DNA from: Aplysia californica
Lineage: Eukaryota > Mollusca > Gastropoda > Aplysiida > Aplysiidae
Assembly (NCBI RefSeq): GCF_000002075.1
Contig: NW_004797897.1
Coordinates: forward strand, 355,077 to 419,076
Reading direction: 5' to 3'
Length of the DNA stretch: 64,000 bases
Notes under the pieces: model-generated
Told to the model about the DNA's origin: nothing
Database searches by the model: none
What the model saw: the letters and a program-made list of their open reading frames with translations, nothing else
Shown here: positions 48,301-63,300 of the stretch, piece after piece
Numbering within the stretch: position 1 is the stretch's first letter
How the letters are laid out: each line of letters opens with the position of its first letter
Translations under genes and position numbers: made by a program

Positions 48301-51300
48301 TTTGCTCTTCTCCACAACTTCATCCACCTGTGCCTCGGCGTCAGTAGCTTTGTCCATCAGGGTGCCAAAAGCATCAGTTTTCTGGTCTAATGAAATAAAA
48401 CAGCAAAGAAATTGAGACGAAAGATCATAAATACTTTACACCAATAAGGAAAAATGGTTAACCCTACCCAACTGTTTACCCAGAGAGTTATTTCTCTAAG
48501 TATTTTTTTTTTCTGTCTCTTTTTGACTTTCTCATTAGTATTTTGGATGAAGAAATATGATTTTCTCAGCTTTTTAAGGACACGAGACTACAAACATTTT
48601 CTCTAATCGTTAACATTTTACTCAAAAGTCCCAAATTCCTCTCTGTAATAAGAGTCCAGCAATGATCAACACTTTTTATTCCTCTTCGATTTATTTTGTT
48701 TGAAAAAATACAACTTCTTCTACATAACTGACCAGACAGACAAAGAAAGCTTATGTGCAAACTGCTGATTTTTATTTTACTATTATTCAAGCCTCTTAAA
48801 CATCTATTTCATTTTAAAATACAGCACCATAGACTTGAATCCGCAACTAAAAAAGTATTTCTCAAAAACACTCTTAAACGCATGTTTACGCAGTGTACGG
48901 TTCTAATAATAATCAAGATTAGGTACGTATTCTTCCATTAGCATCTTTGCGGACATATAAACTGGTGTCTGTGGTAGGAAGGTTAGCCTCTTTGCAATCA
49001 CATTTAGAAGACATCAATTCAATTCCCACATGGGGAGGTTTATTTTATTGTGTACCCCACTCAGGCCCGACAGGTAAGGTTAACGCAGCTAGTATTCTTA
49101 ATGATCTGAATTATATCAAAGAATGTGTAAAGTATTTAATATTACTCAGTAAAATCAAAGGATGCGCAAAATGTATCAAATACACGGTGGTTAACAACTT
49201 GGAATGTTTTTCAGTAGATTCTTAAAGAAAGAAGTGAGCAGACACTTGTGAACTTTTTATAAAAACATTTTGTCTTATAAATGAATTGCAACATACCAGA
49301 CCCATCCCAGACTTACTTTTCAAAAGTTCCAGTTGGCTATTGATAGTGTCCAGCTGCTGTCTCACCATGCTGTTATCATCAGTTGCCTCATTTACGGAAA
49401 CCTCAGCCTCGGTCTTTCTGTCAAAGAATTCTGTGAAAAGATGCAACGGTCCAAAATGCATAAACTAAGCTTAGTTTTAGTAAGAGTTTAGGGCACTTGC
49501 AACACAATAAGGTCATATCAGTGCCGAAGATTAGACAAGAGAGTAAAAAACACAAAAAAGGAGCGGAGATAAAGACGAAAGATGTTTGATAAGAAAAAAG
49601 AAGCAAACCACACCAGAGCACCCGTCAACCACCCACATTCAAAGTATTTGAATAAAAATAAACACCAAACTGAGTAAAAAGGAATGCTCCATGTTTGATT
49701 ATAAATATAATTTTGCTAGACTTTCACACATTTTTGTTATGACTGTAAACAATTGAGTCGTCTCAGGCTTCAAATGAACTGGCACTTTGCATACCAAGAG
49801 TGGACATATAGCAACAACAAATTTATAACAAAAGATCAAAAGAATGAATACTGTTTCTAAATTCTTTCCAAAACAAAATATATACTGGTATGATATGATA
49901 TGCTTTTGAATCTAGGTGCCATTTTTTAAAATGAAATATCTCTAGAACGAATGTATTGAATTGCACACAAAAAGAAATCATGGCAGAAAACCCCCAGAAA
50001 TAATGGAACATTCAAGCTTTTTTAAAAGAACGGTTTAAAAGTAATTGTTCTCACCCATCTGAGTCTTGTCATACAGCTCTTCAGCTTCTGTCAATAGATC
50101 TTGACTGTATTCCAAAGACATAGTCACGTTGTCACCGACTCCCAAAGACTGAGAAGAGAAAGAGATTTTACGAAACAGTTAAAGAAAAAGCATATGTATA
50201 TATATATTCACATTTGAGGACATCAAAAAGAAAAAACTACAGTTAAAAAAAAAACCAAATGTGTCACGACGCAGTGTAGTCAGGCGCTCATCAATTTTTG
50301 GGAAAGAGGAGCTATTGATATCATCTGACAGCTGATTTACTTGCCGTGCTTCCAATGAAATAAATACCCATATATTGTGAATAGAACTCAAGATATCTGC
50401 GATTGAAGGATGTGAGGTCGCCTGGTTTCGGTGGTGAAATTAGTGAGAAAATGGCTAAAGAGTTTTTGAAAACAGAAAAATGACTTATTTTGTGCCTTTA
50501 ATCGATGTGTTTCATTTAAATTCACTTGAAAATGCATTTTTATTTGGACATAAAATAGGCTGAGCCAAAAACTAAAAATTTGATAAAAATGTTCAAACAC
50601 GCAAAAATGCCTGTTTCTCCAATTACTGTATTTTGACGAGTGCCTGATTTCACCACGCTGCCTCACAAATAGTCAAACTCCTCCAGGAAGATCCACCATT
50701 GATGTAGAGGAAAGTGGTCATCTTAGACAGTGTTGTTATAATAAGCCTACAGAAAAATCACAAGGCGGAAGTGGTCTTTTGTATGGGTGATTGTCTTGAA
50801 CAGGTGGTGAATAGAAAAAGTTTGACAGTACAGTCGAACCTGTCCTGACGGCCACCTCTATAAGACGGCCACCTGTACAAACGGCCACTTTCCATTTCCC
50901 CCCTTGCGTTTTTTCTATATAATTTAACTGTGTAAAACGGGCACCTGTCCAACGCGGCCGCGGCCACCATATTTTAACACACAACCCCTATCACACTAGG
51001 CAATAACACCTGTCTTAGACGGCCACCTTAGTGACTCCATTACGTTTTGTCATTAATTGTGCATTGACCCTGGCGTTGTGGGCGAGCCGTCATAATCGTT
51101 ATTATTAGGTAGTCCCTTCAACCAATCATGTTGCGTAGGCCCCTCCCACTGTTGACCAATAGGTATCAATTTTCAGCTGCTGGTGAGGGAAGCGTGTGAT
51201 CCCTTGTAACTCATAAGCCCCGCCCAGAACTCATACACAAATCCTAAGTGAGATGAGTGGTCACTGTTTACCCAGTCTGTAACAAAGTAACAATGGACGT

Positions 51301-54300
51301 CAACACTCGGTCCTCCTTGTCTGACACATTTCGTTTTATTGTCACCCTTGCACAAAATCAGCAAAAAAATAAAAATAACAAACAAAATACAAACCGACAA
51401 CAACAACAACAAAAACAACAATAATGCGGCTACTTTCGATTGGGAATGGGGTTTGTTTTCTTCATCTTGATCAGTCCTGCCTAAGACGGCCACCTGTCTT
51501 ATACAGCCACTTTTCTCCTTGACAATGGGTGGCCATCTTACACAGGTTTGACTGTACATGCAAACTTCACGATTATTATCTAAATTCAAGACACCTTCCC
51601 TCTCCCTTCCTTTCCACAAACATGTCGAGTTTACAACAAACAAACACACTGTTTGTCGCATGAACACTTTAGTACTTTACGTTCCAGTCACACACCAAAG
51701 ATTATGACATAAATCTCAAAATTATGTGGAACCCACAAAGTTTTAAACATCTTCATATGTGAGGCATCGTGGTGAAACCAGCCGCTCGTCAAAATAATGA
51801 AATGTGAGAAATTGGCATTTTTTTTACCAGTTTGGCAATTTTTTCCTAATTTTTGTTTTTTTAGCTCAACATCTTGTATCTCCTTTCAAAAACATTTTTA
51901 TGTGTGGATTTTATGGAAAAACATTGATTTAAGGCACAAAAATGTAAATTTGCAGTTTCCAAGGACTCTTAAGCTGTGGAAGTCACCTAACTTTGGCGGC
52001 CATTTTCTCACTAATTTTACTTCTGAAACCAGGCGACCCCCACCTCACTCAATTGCAAAAATCTTGACTTCTATTCAAGATAAATGGATATTTTTTTAAT
52101 CAAAAGCAAAGGAAATGAACAACCTTTAAGAAGATACCAATAACTCCATATGCCCCAAAATGGATGAGCCCTGATTCCACTGCGTCGAGACATATTTTAA
52201 TTAAATTCCTCAAGACTGAAGACCACAAATCTCCACAATCTCCCATTCACAGACATCCATATGACCTGATCCAATGCTCTATATGGTCGCTTTGAAGCAC
52301 AAGGGGGATATCCCGGGAAATGCTGATTTGAGAAAACCGAAGGTAAAGTTTTTGGACCCTTGTTCAATTTCTCTAAAAGACAAGGAGAAATTTCTCTATA
52401 ACCAAACAATTATACACACCAATGAAACCAAACTTCTACTATAGGAAGGGCAATGCCCAATTTTGGTGTAGGTCAAGATTTTTGGAATCCCCCGAAATCT
52501 GGGTTAGCTCGCTTGTCCTTAAAAGCGACCATATTTCACATTATACACAAATCAAACTAATTCAAGACGACCAATCATTACTGATGAGAAAGGCGGTGAG
52601 CTTAGATAGGTAGTCCCCTTGGATAGTGTCCTCTATAATATTATTATAGAAAAAAAATGCGAGGAAGGGAAGTTGACAGTGGATGTTTGTGCAGATGATA
52701 GTCTTAAGCAGGTGGTATTTAGAACAAATTCAACTGTATTACAATATTGTGTGGCATTACTCATACCTCATTCTGAGCAATTTTTGCATCAAAAAGGGCA
52801 TCATCCGCGCTCACTCTGGCCTGGTCTATGGCATCCAGAATGTTCTTGTAAGCCTGACCAGCCTTCACAGCATTTCCAGAGATATCCCTAGTGCTCTCAT
52901 ACAGTCTGAAATACAAAATAAAATTGAGAATATAACACACACACACACACCAAGACATATAATACCCACAATAAGGAAAATGATAACAGCAGCTAAATGA
53001 GTTAAATGAGTTATCACTAGCCAATTAACCAATACAGTGAGTGAAGTATTATAAAGCTCAGCCATCAAGAACTTTTTGAATTCATTTTAAATGCATTTTC
53101 CATGATATAAAGTTTCAGCAAACTGAAACAGATAAAACGAAAATGAACGCACTGATTGATTGCTGGATGCACAACTCTTGATAAATGCGAAAATGCAATA
53201 TCATGTTCATTGGGAGTCTTGCTTTCATTCAGCCATCAACATGTTTATCAGTTCTAGCTATCTTAAGAATCAGAGAGATGACTTACTCATCCAGGTCCTC
53301 TGCTATTCCAACCAGACCCTCAGAATGAATCTGTGAGCGGTTCACCACATCCAGCAAATCATCAAGGCTGCTTGCAATCTCATTAACTCGAGTTTCCAGT
53401 TCTGGCGTGGCGCTCTCCATCTTCGAAGATTCTCTCGCCACATCCTAAACAAGGATAGTGAACAACAATTAAAACTTACGTTCCTGAAAGTATGAATCTC
53501 AAAAGCATTTAAAATGTTTGGAAAAAAGTTAAATTATTGCAATAAAAAAAGTTTCATACCTGCATAGGATTTTTTAAAAATAACATACCACAGTTTATCC
53601 TCATGAGAGTATTCTAATGCCTGAGTTTACAGACAATAATTAAGCTTTATATCAAACTGAAATCAGCAAACAGCATTGCCACAAACTGCAGGAAGTTGAT
53701 TTAATCTAACAAGTTCTACTAAATATTGAGCTTGATTACACAATTCTTCTTATCTAGACATCTAGTTTGGCAAAATGGGGGGGGGGGGGGGGGGGGGGGG
53801 GAGTTGGGGATGATGGAACTGCCAAACGGTGGATAAAAAAATGCTACTCCCTCTTTTCTATGCCTACTTTATCCAAAACACAAATCCTATGTCGTGAAAG
53901 GCTGGGTCAAACTATTCAGGCACCAAAGCACTTGTGCATGAAACCACTATGTACAAAACCCACCTCAACAGCATCAGTTGCATCAGTCAGCATCATCTCG
54001 GCTTTAGTCAATAAATCAGTGGAAGATTTCAAGAACTCCTCTCTGTCCATCACTGCATCCTTGATGGTCATAGAGCTCCTCTGAGAAGGAAAGAAAACAA
54101 TGGATGGATACAACAACAAGCTGAGGCAGTCCCAACAGGGCAGCATTGTACAAACTACCGGGCAGAGATGGAGGCTCCAACACATGCAACAAAAATCATC
54201 AGGGATGTGGTAGACCCCCAAAGCCAAGTAAATTCTAAACAGATGCCATGTCAGTACCGCAGGCAAACACTGCCAGCAAACTACCAGGGCTGCCAGAAGT

Positions 54301-57300
54301 AATTGAGGACATCCCATGTCTGAGGATCATGCTGCAGTGGATTCCATCGCACTGTGGTGTCTTAGGAAATGAACAGATGAACAGGCAGATAGGATGGCCA
54401 AACTAGGAGCACAGAAGGAGCAACCAGACAGCAGCGTCAACTACAGAGAAATAAAAACTTTTATAAATAAACTATTTAAAGCACCACAGACACCAGATAG
54501 CTACCATGAGCTGTCCCACGAAGAATAAGTGATTATCTGCCGACTAAGAACTCAGCACACAAGGCTGAGACAACATTTGCACAGATGTTTTAAACTAACA
54601 CAATCACCAAAACGCCAGTGTGGAGAGCCGGACTAAACTGTTGAACACACCCTTCAGCACTGCAGGACACACAGGGCCCTGAGACAGGAAACATGGCCAA
54701 GCCCACCGACACTACAGGAGAAGCTATACGGGCCAACAGATGAACTGAGCAGGACAGCCCAATTTATGACAGGTACCGGACTTCAAGTGTGATGCGATCG
54801 AGGAGAAGAAGAAAAAGAATGGATGGACAAATGTATCACCAGTATTAGGCATCATTGTCTTTTTCTCTTTATCTACTCTGACCCCTGGATACTAGTTTGA
54901 TCTTTTGTGCTTTTTAGAATGATGATACTGTGTTGTTATATCTTAAAATCTAAAATGCTATTATTGCATCTTTAATATATGTATATATACTTCAATATTC
55001 ATACCAACATTATGCTACCAGTGCCAGACCTGGACATTAAGTAAAACTCATGAAGGCAACATCACTGCATGTGAGAAGAAATGTCTCCACAAAACCTTTA
55101 ACATCACAAGCCGAGACAGGCAGAGAAATGAAGAAGTAAGAGCAGCTATTGGCACAGAGTACTGCCTGCATTTCATAGAAAGACGGAGAATAAAAGGGTT
55201 TAGCCACCTGTTACGTATGTCACCTAGCCAGCCAGCCTCAGGAGCCTGCGACACCAAGCACTCAGGTTACAAAGGATGAGAAAGGCCAAGCAAAAGATGG
55301 ATAGAGGGTGTCAAAGAAACCCTGAGAAATCATAATATCCCAATTGAAAAGAGCTGCGGAGCTGGCCTACCAATGAAAACTGCATCTTCCCTTGACCCTT
55401 CACATTAAAAGAGGATGAAAAAGTAAAAGTAAAAGTAAGTAATATATGTACATGATATATGTTTGTATGATTATTATGTCTGTAGTGTGCATGTTTTTTC
55501 CTACCAAAAGATCAAACCAAAAAAGATGGCTAAGTGGGTGATTGGCGTGTGCTCTGGTGTGATTTGCTCCTTCTTTCCTATTGAACATCTATCGTCCTGA
55601 TCTCTCTTCCTTTTTTTTTTTTTTTGTTACTCTCTTGTAACACCTCTAATCTTTGGCACTTAATATATGACCTTAGTGTGTTGCAAGTGCTGTAAAACTC
55701 TTACTAAACAAAAGCCCGGCTACCGAGGAAACGTACCGACAGAGTCTCCACTTCCACTGCCCTCAGACGGCGGATGGTGCTCAAGGCGGTCTCCGCATTT
55801 CCTACAGAGTAGCGGCTTGAGTTCTGCAAGTCGTACAGACGGGATGCCATGTCTGCAACATCTGCCCCAAGTCCTTTGGTATGATTCATACCATTCATAG
55901 CTTGTTCCTTCAATGACCGCACATCTTCCAGGACTGAAAAGATTCAACCGAGAGTCTTGGGTAAATGTTAACAGCTGAAACTTTTTTTCATATATCAGTG
56001 CTACACCAATCCTTGGTGGCTGAAATTGTAGAACAATAGGCTATTAAGTCACTACCCTGAAAAAATTCAAGACTAAAAAATAATTCCTTACCATAAAAAT
56101 TATGCCTCTCACACCTTTACATAGTTTCATACACCCTTACATCTTCTTTGATTCCAAATGTATAGACTATGTCTCTCCTTGGGAGCATATCAAGGAAGTC
56201 ATGATCTAGAAATCTTAAGTAGAACTCACCTTTCATGGCAAAGTCTATTTCCTCCACGGATGACTCGTTCTGAGCAGCAAAAGAAAGATCCTTAATTTCG
56301 TTCAGGATGCGTTCACCTTCAGTGATAAAGTAATCAATGTTGCGAATGCTGCTTGTATCCAGAATCTGGCGTCTCACATCGTTGATGTACCTCAGAGTAT
56401 CTAGGATAAAGATGAAACAAAACAATGTTAAATGAAGCAATTTTACCATAACCATGATTATTTCTTTAGTTCTGGAGCTTCTGTTTTTGTTTTGCTTAGC
56501 ATTTTACAGCACTTGCAACACCATTAGGTCATATAAGTGCCAAAGACTAGATAAGATACATCTTTTAAGATACATAGAAGTGTTACTAGAGAGTAACATA
56601 CACAAAAAAGAAGGAGAGATAAGGACAATTGATGTTTGCTAGAATAGGAGGAGTACACCACATCAAACCACACTTCAAATACTTGTTTTTATGAGCCCCA
56701 AAGACGCAAAATTAAAAAGGTAATGGTCACAATATGAAAATAAAGTAAAGTGACAAAGAAAGGAAATGTCAGGAGAAAAATCAACATTAACTCTTTATCT
56801 CCGGCAAGCCGCTCCCAGCAGCTCGCAGTCGGAACTCCTGTGCCGGTGAGCCGCTGACAGCATTTGGGCACATTTCTTTACGATGACTTCGACATCATAT
56901 TATTTTTCGGCAATTGCAGAAAACAGGTCTCTTTAATTAGATGAAAAACTATCGCAATGGGTCCACTTGTTTTGATTGAATGACCAATTTAGTAACGTTT
57001 TCATCATTTTTAGATTTAGTACCAAAAATGGGCCTCGGTATAGTAGATAAAGAGTTAATCAAAACTACAACTATCAAATCTGTTTTTCAGGAGTTACTCT
57101 TTACCTTCTCAGACACAGATCATACAGAAGTAGAAAGTTGTCAAAACTCCATATTCCAGATTGAAAAAGAAAATTCCTAAATGTTATGAATTGTACTGAT
57201 GGGGGAGAAAAACATGAACAATCATCAAACTTTCTGTCTCACCTTCTGCTACTCCGTTAAGATCTGAGACAAGCCCCTGAAGCTCGGATGTCTCACGGAG

Positions 57301-60300
57301 AAGGTTCTCCACATCTCCTGGGATCTGGTTGGCTTCAAAGACAGCAGCATCAGCCTAGAGAAAATAGCGCAAAATATGAACACACCAACAACTCAAGTAA
57401 CTCTATTTCTTTCAGGTTGCAATAGGTGCTGTTGCCAATCTTTTGGGATTAAATTTGGAAAGAATTAAGAGTGTTGAGAGAATTAAAAAGTATAATTTAA
57501 ATCCTACAAATGAATACATCACCACAAACAACTCTTGCTTAATTCATGAGTTGAAAGCAACAACATCAAATCTGTGCTTTAAAAAAAAAAAAGACTTGGC
57601 TCAGGGGGAAAAAAAGCTGAACAGTCAGACAAAATGGACAAAGGGATAGTGCAAAGATGGTGGACCTACAAGTTTACACCCATGACCAATAGATGGTCCC
57701 CTGATCTTAATGGATCAGTGCACTTGAGCCCCCAGAGGTCAACAGCTAGGTCTGCATCACTACATATCAACCCTAGAAGTGCGCACCGTTTTACCGGAAG
57801 TAACCCTTCCGAAATGCCCCTCCACCAGAGTTAATTATGTCTCATTCACATCAAATTTTTACACAGACAGTAAGTGCCTGCATCTACATCTCACACCAGG
57901 TATTCATTTAAGCCAATATAGTTAATGAAATCTGATTCCCATTTAGTTTTACACATAATAAGTGCACACACACACATCTACGTCTCTCACCTGAGCTCCG
58001 ACATTGCGAGCGTCCTGCTCCAGTTGTCTCATTTCATCCTCCACAGGAACAAGCAGGGCTTTGAAGCTGTCAGTATCCATATTGGACAGGGCATCAACAT
58101 CGGGCTACAAAAAAACAAAACAAAACAAAAAACGTTTTACACAAATCGTTATCTATATCTCTATATATTATATTTATGAAAGTTCGTCACTTTGGCCGCC
58201 TAAAACTTCCGAACCACTCAACTTCCGAATTTGGCTAAATTAATGGTAGTTCAGAATCATGTAAAGGGTGCACAGTTTTATTGAGGAGCCTAAAGTCTCT
58301 GTAGTTTAATTTTCAGTTTTTCATTAGTTTCGTTTAGACATAATCTTGGGAAAGTCTGTCTTCTAAGACGCCATTGAAAACAAGTGAGGTTTCCATTCAT
58401 ATGCAGTGCACACTGAACCCACAATGACTTGAAAGTAGATTCTTTTGAGTCCATTCTTCGAACGGGTACCTAGGTAGTATATAATGTATGGACTTGTGAT
58501 ACTAGACAGTATTCTAATCAAGTGATAAATGTCACCTATAACTATTTTGTCCTATCATTGAACAGGCCAGTGAAACAAAAATTCCTATGCAGGAACAAAT
58601 AATAATATGATATCTTTCATTTTGAATTGAAAGTGACCTTTTCGCACATGATCGATCCTATTGCTAGTGTAGTTGGTGGGTGTAATAACCACAAGTTCCA
58701 TCTTATACTGAAACACAGAGACAGGTTATCTACTTCTATCAAAAATTAATTTTGCATCGTTAAACAAATTTTAAAAGTCTTCCCTGCAAGGCTCTTACAA
58801 AATATTATTGTAATTACCGATTTCTCTCAAGAAATAACTTTGCATACATAAACTGACTTAAAAGTCATACCCGCAAGGCTTTGATGGTGTCGTTGTATAT
58901 TGCCAGCTGGTTGAAAGCTCCGACACCCACTGAGACTTCCCCGAGTTGTCGACTGACCACAGACACATTCCTATGTAGAGTATCCAGGTCATCAAGCAGA
59001 AGGTGGATGCAGTAGTCACATTCTGAGGATGAAACAAAATACACTTTGATCTTTCCACAACAGTGATACCATTTGGCTAGAGCAAAACTCTGATTTTTAA
59101 ATTCTATTTTAGTTTTTGTTTTAGTGAGAGTTTTACGGCATGTACAACACAAATAAGTTATGTAAGTGCCAAAGATTAGAAGTGTAACTAAAGAGTAACA
59201 TACAAAGAACAGCAGGATAATAGATATTTGATAGAAAAGAAATCAGGGATACACTAACAACTCATGGCATCCCCCTGACCCAAGCTCTCTGGCTGGTGGC
59301 AGAGAGACATCTCTTTCTTCCCTCGACACTCAAAAGGGTAAAAGCGGCGGATAAAAGTAAAATAAAAGAAAGATAGAAAAGGAGTAAAACATACCAGAGT
59401 ACCCGCCAACCACCCGTCCAAACTCCTATCTACCGTTCTAAGTGCAATGACAACCCGGTAGCTGCTGCATTACTCACAACAATAGGTGAGCTGAAAATGA
59501 CCATTAGTTAACTTGTATTTCTAGTCACGTAGTCACATAAATTTGCTCCCCCCTCCCACCAATTTTATTGTCCTTTCTTTGGAGGTATTTTTTGCTGTCT
59601 TTAGAGTCTGTTCTTTTTTGTAGGATTGTCGACTGATCTTATCAACATCTGTAGTAGGGCAGATGGGCTTGTTGCTATTGCATGCAGAAGAAATAAATCA
59701 GTTCTTGTTTGTGGAAGTTATTTTTTCCTGAGTGTCTCCATTTGTTAGCTGGAATATTGTATTCCACTCAGCCCAACAAGGCCCTGGCAGGCAGGATCAA
59801 AGCAGCCTGCCCCTTAAATGATCTATTTTGTCATGTCAATAAAAGCACAAAACTCTTACAATTATGAATGGATTTTTAAGTCATCCCAACTATCCTAGAG
59901 TTTATTCATTCCTCTAAACGGAAAATCATAGTTTATAAGATAATTTTTAAAAATTGTACAGTCTAGTGTCTAGTTACAGACATGCGAGCTTAGTCACAAC
60001 CCATATTTGAAAAGCGCATATATAGTCCAACTTAAGGTATAATTAAAATGATCATAATGATGACTAAACATTGGACAGTATATGATTACAATTCAAATGT
60101 AAGTTTACAAAAAAAAATTAAGCAAAAAATTATCACTTTATTGTTAGACTGTACAAAATAACAATATGTTATAGAAAGTATAGTAAAAAAGAATAATTCT
60201 TTGCTTTCCCACTTTTGTCATTAGGCCCTACTCCCAAACAACTTGTACCCTAAAGAAAAGGGTTTTTTGGTTTTTTGGGGGGTTCTTTTTTGGTTTGGTA

Positions 60301-63300
60301 AGTGTTTTTCATTGCCCAAGTAGCGGCCAAAGTCTGCTCTTCTCAATATTAGGACCAACAAGGGATCTTTAAAGTGTGCAACTTGCACATGGGACCTCCA
60401 ACTTTTTTGGCCCTTATCGCAGAAGGCTAGGTGTTACATCTTTCCTACCATAAGATCAGGGGTGTAGCTGAAAGACAGCAGTAAGAAGGAGCTAAGGAGT
60501 CGCAGTAGAAAGGCTGCTGAGTCAGGAGCCCAGAGGAGGGGGCAAAAGGGAGGGGGCAGAAAGTGCAGATGAAAGCAAATGACAGAACATGGTTAGAGAG
60601 TAGGAAAGGAGGTGAAAGGAGAAAATTTGAGTGAAGAAAATTATCCGTCACTATCAGGTTTCAAACCCAGGACCTATTGAATGAGAGGAAAATACCGTAA
60701 TCTCTTGACTATGAGGAAAATATTTAACCCTATCCGTACGTTGTGTTTTACTATCGTATCCATACGACGAGGGGAATTCTGTGCCTCCACTTTATAAAGA
60801 GGAAATTTATTCGTTAATCCGATCCGTACGCTTCGCATGGTAGTCTGTCAAAATGATTTTTTTTTTAAATACTGAAAGTTTCAAAGAGATCTTCGTAACA
60901 GAAGTATTCTAAAATGTGAAGAATACAACCCAGGGAGAACAAAAAGATCCCAGGGCGTATATAGGGTTAATATAGAAATACTTTTGAACTTACCCTGACA
61001 ACCTCTATTGGGCACGAGCACCCATCTGGGCAGACAGCGGTCACACTGGCTACCCGTCACTCCAGGCAGGCACTCACAGCGTCCAGTCTCAGGGTCACAG
61101 CCCACAGCCCCGTCACTCAGGCAGTTGCACTCTGGGGAGAAAATTGACCATCTTTTCGTTTTATTTTTAGTAAAACGTCTTGCTGTACTTGCAACTCAAT
61201 AAGGTCACATACGTGCTGAAGATTAGAGGTGTAACTTGAGAGCAACAAACAGTTAGTTTTAGTAAGAGTTTTACAGCACTTGCAATTCAATAAGGTCATA
61301 TACATGACAAAGATTAGAGGTGTAACAAGAGAGTAACAAACATAAAAAAGGAGGAGAAATAAGAACAATAGCTGGTTGATAGGAAAGAAGGAGCAAACCA
61401 CACCTGAACACTTGCTAACCACCTGCTGACCAACTTCACTAACTACAGTTTCTTATAATTACTTTTTTTTTTTAATGAACAGAATAACTCACGTTGAAAA
61501 GTATCCCAAAATTATTTTACTGTGAAACAAAGTAGAAGAGAGGACACAGAGGTGAAAAAACAATAAAATTACACATACATCACCTTGGGGATATTTATAT
61601 CAAAGGATACCAAAATGCATTCATTTATCACTATGAACAAATAATAATATTCATTTATGATTACCAATTTTCAAAAAAGAATTCAGTTGTAACTATCGAC
61701 AACAAAAATATATCAAATTAAAACTGACATTAAGATCCACTTTGGACTAACGACACAAACAAATATATTCACATATTATAAACAGTACCAAAAAATGTAC
61801 TCATTCACAAAAATACTGATTAAAAAATGGCTGTATAATTCTTGTAACTGTAGAAGTTTTACACCCCCATCGATAAAACATTCTCACTCGAGAAAAACAA
61901 TTTATTAAAAAAGAGTTACTCACCCTGGCATCCTCCAGGTCCATAGTTCCAGTATCCCGGTCGGCAGCGGTCACACTTGGTCCCCTCCACGCCAGGATGG
62001 CATTCGCAAACACCGGTGTAGACGTCGCACTGAGGACTGACTGAGCCCACGCCGCACTCACAGTCGGAGCATCCCGTGCAAGACTCAAAGCCCCAAGTGT
62101 ATGGCTGAGGATGAAGACGAAGAATTTATGATCACCTCACTACATTTTCATGGTTGAGTTAAGAATGTTTGCCTATCATGATACATTCTACAATTCAACC
62201 AACAAAAGCTGGAGTTTAAAAAAAGAAATCAGAAACCCATAAAATGTGAACTAGAACGTCTAATCTATTAAATCTTCTAGTATTATATAGTAATTGACCT
62301 CTCAGCCAAGTATTATTTACAATGACAAAATTGTTCGACAAAACAAACTATCATCAATGTCTAATGCTTTTTATATCAACACTGATCATCTTCATCATAG
62401 AATAAACCCACATTAAACACACACACACACACCTAATGTAACCATACATTATGCAAGTGGTATCCTTCTTATACGCTTTCAATTTCATTCATTTTCAGTT
62501 AACTGTGATGAAAATTGAATATTTGGGTCAAAATGTCAATGCACATCGTAACGAATTAAAAAGAGACTTTTACGTCTTAAAAACCTTGTCATACATTATG
62601 CAAGTGGTATCCTTCTAATACACTTTCAACTTCAGATATTTTTAATTTACTGTAATGAAAGGGGAATGTTTTGATCAAAATATCAAAGCACACACAAACG
62701 AGTTAATAAGAGACGTTCATGTCTCAGAAATCTTCTGTTATTTTCTCAAACACTCCAAATGCCCCTTTGTTGATTCTCCATAACACACTTACTAACATAT
62801 GATAGAAACTCAGTAGTGACTGACAGAAGACTGTGCGAGCACTGATATGACCTTCTGCAGTTGTGAGCGCTGCAAAACCCCTACTAAAACTAAAACTAAG
62901 AAGACTGTGCCTCAGACCTTACCCTGCACTCATCACAGTTATTGCCAATCACATTCAACTTGCACTGACAAACTCCAAAGGTCTTGTCACAGCTGTCTGA
63001 GCCACAAGTGTCACAGGAACAACCTGTGAGGGAAAGAGAAATCCATTTGTACAAAAAGCCCAATTTTTTTCGAGTCATGAGAAAGGCAGAGATCTTAACT
63101 CTTTCACTACAAGGGATTTTTCCTCACTAGGACCGGACCCTATCTGTGACTTACTTTCTGATTCTGCCTACCCTTGGACAAATTAAAGATTTTGAGTTCA
63201 ATTTTAAATACTAGCCACACGTATTACAAATGAAAATAAACGGGAAATAATGACCTATCTTAACTTTTGCTAAAAACGATAATTCTTCAGCCTGAGATTT

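Noticed and set aside
50736-51667. Several frames of 70-164 aa on the minus strand
   Set aside because: They lie in MITEs; similar peptides at 24878-25769 come from the second copy of the same element, not from a gene family.
61801-62088. 95-aa minus-strand frame over laminin exon 3
   Set aside because: Same strand but a different frame from the Cys-rich LE reading that joins both neighbouring exons in phase.
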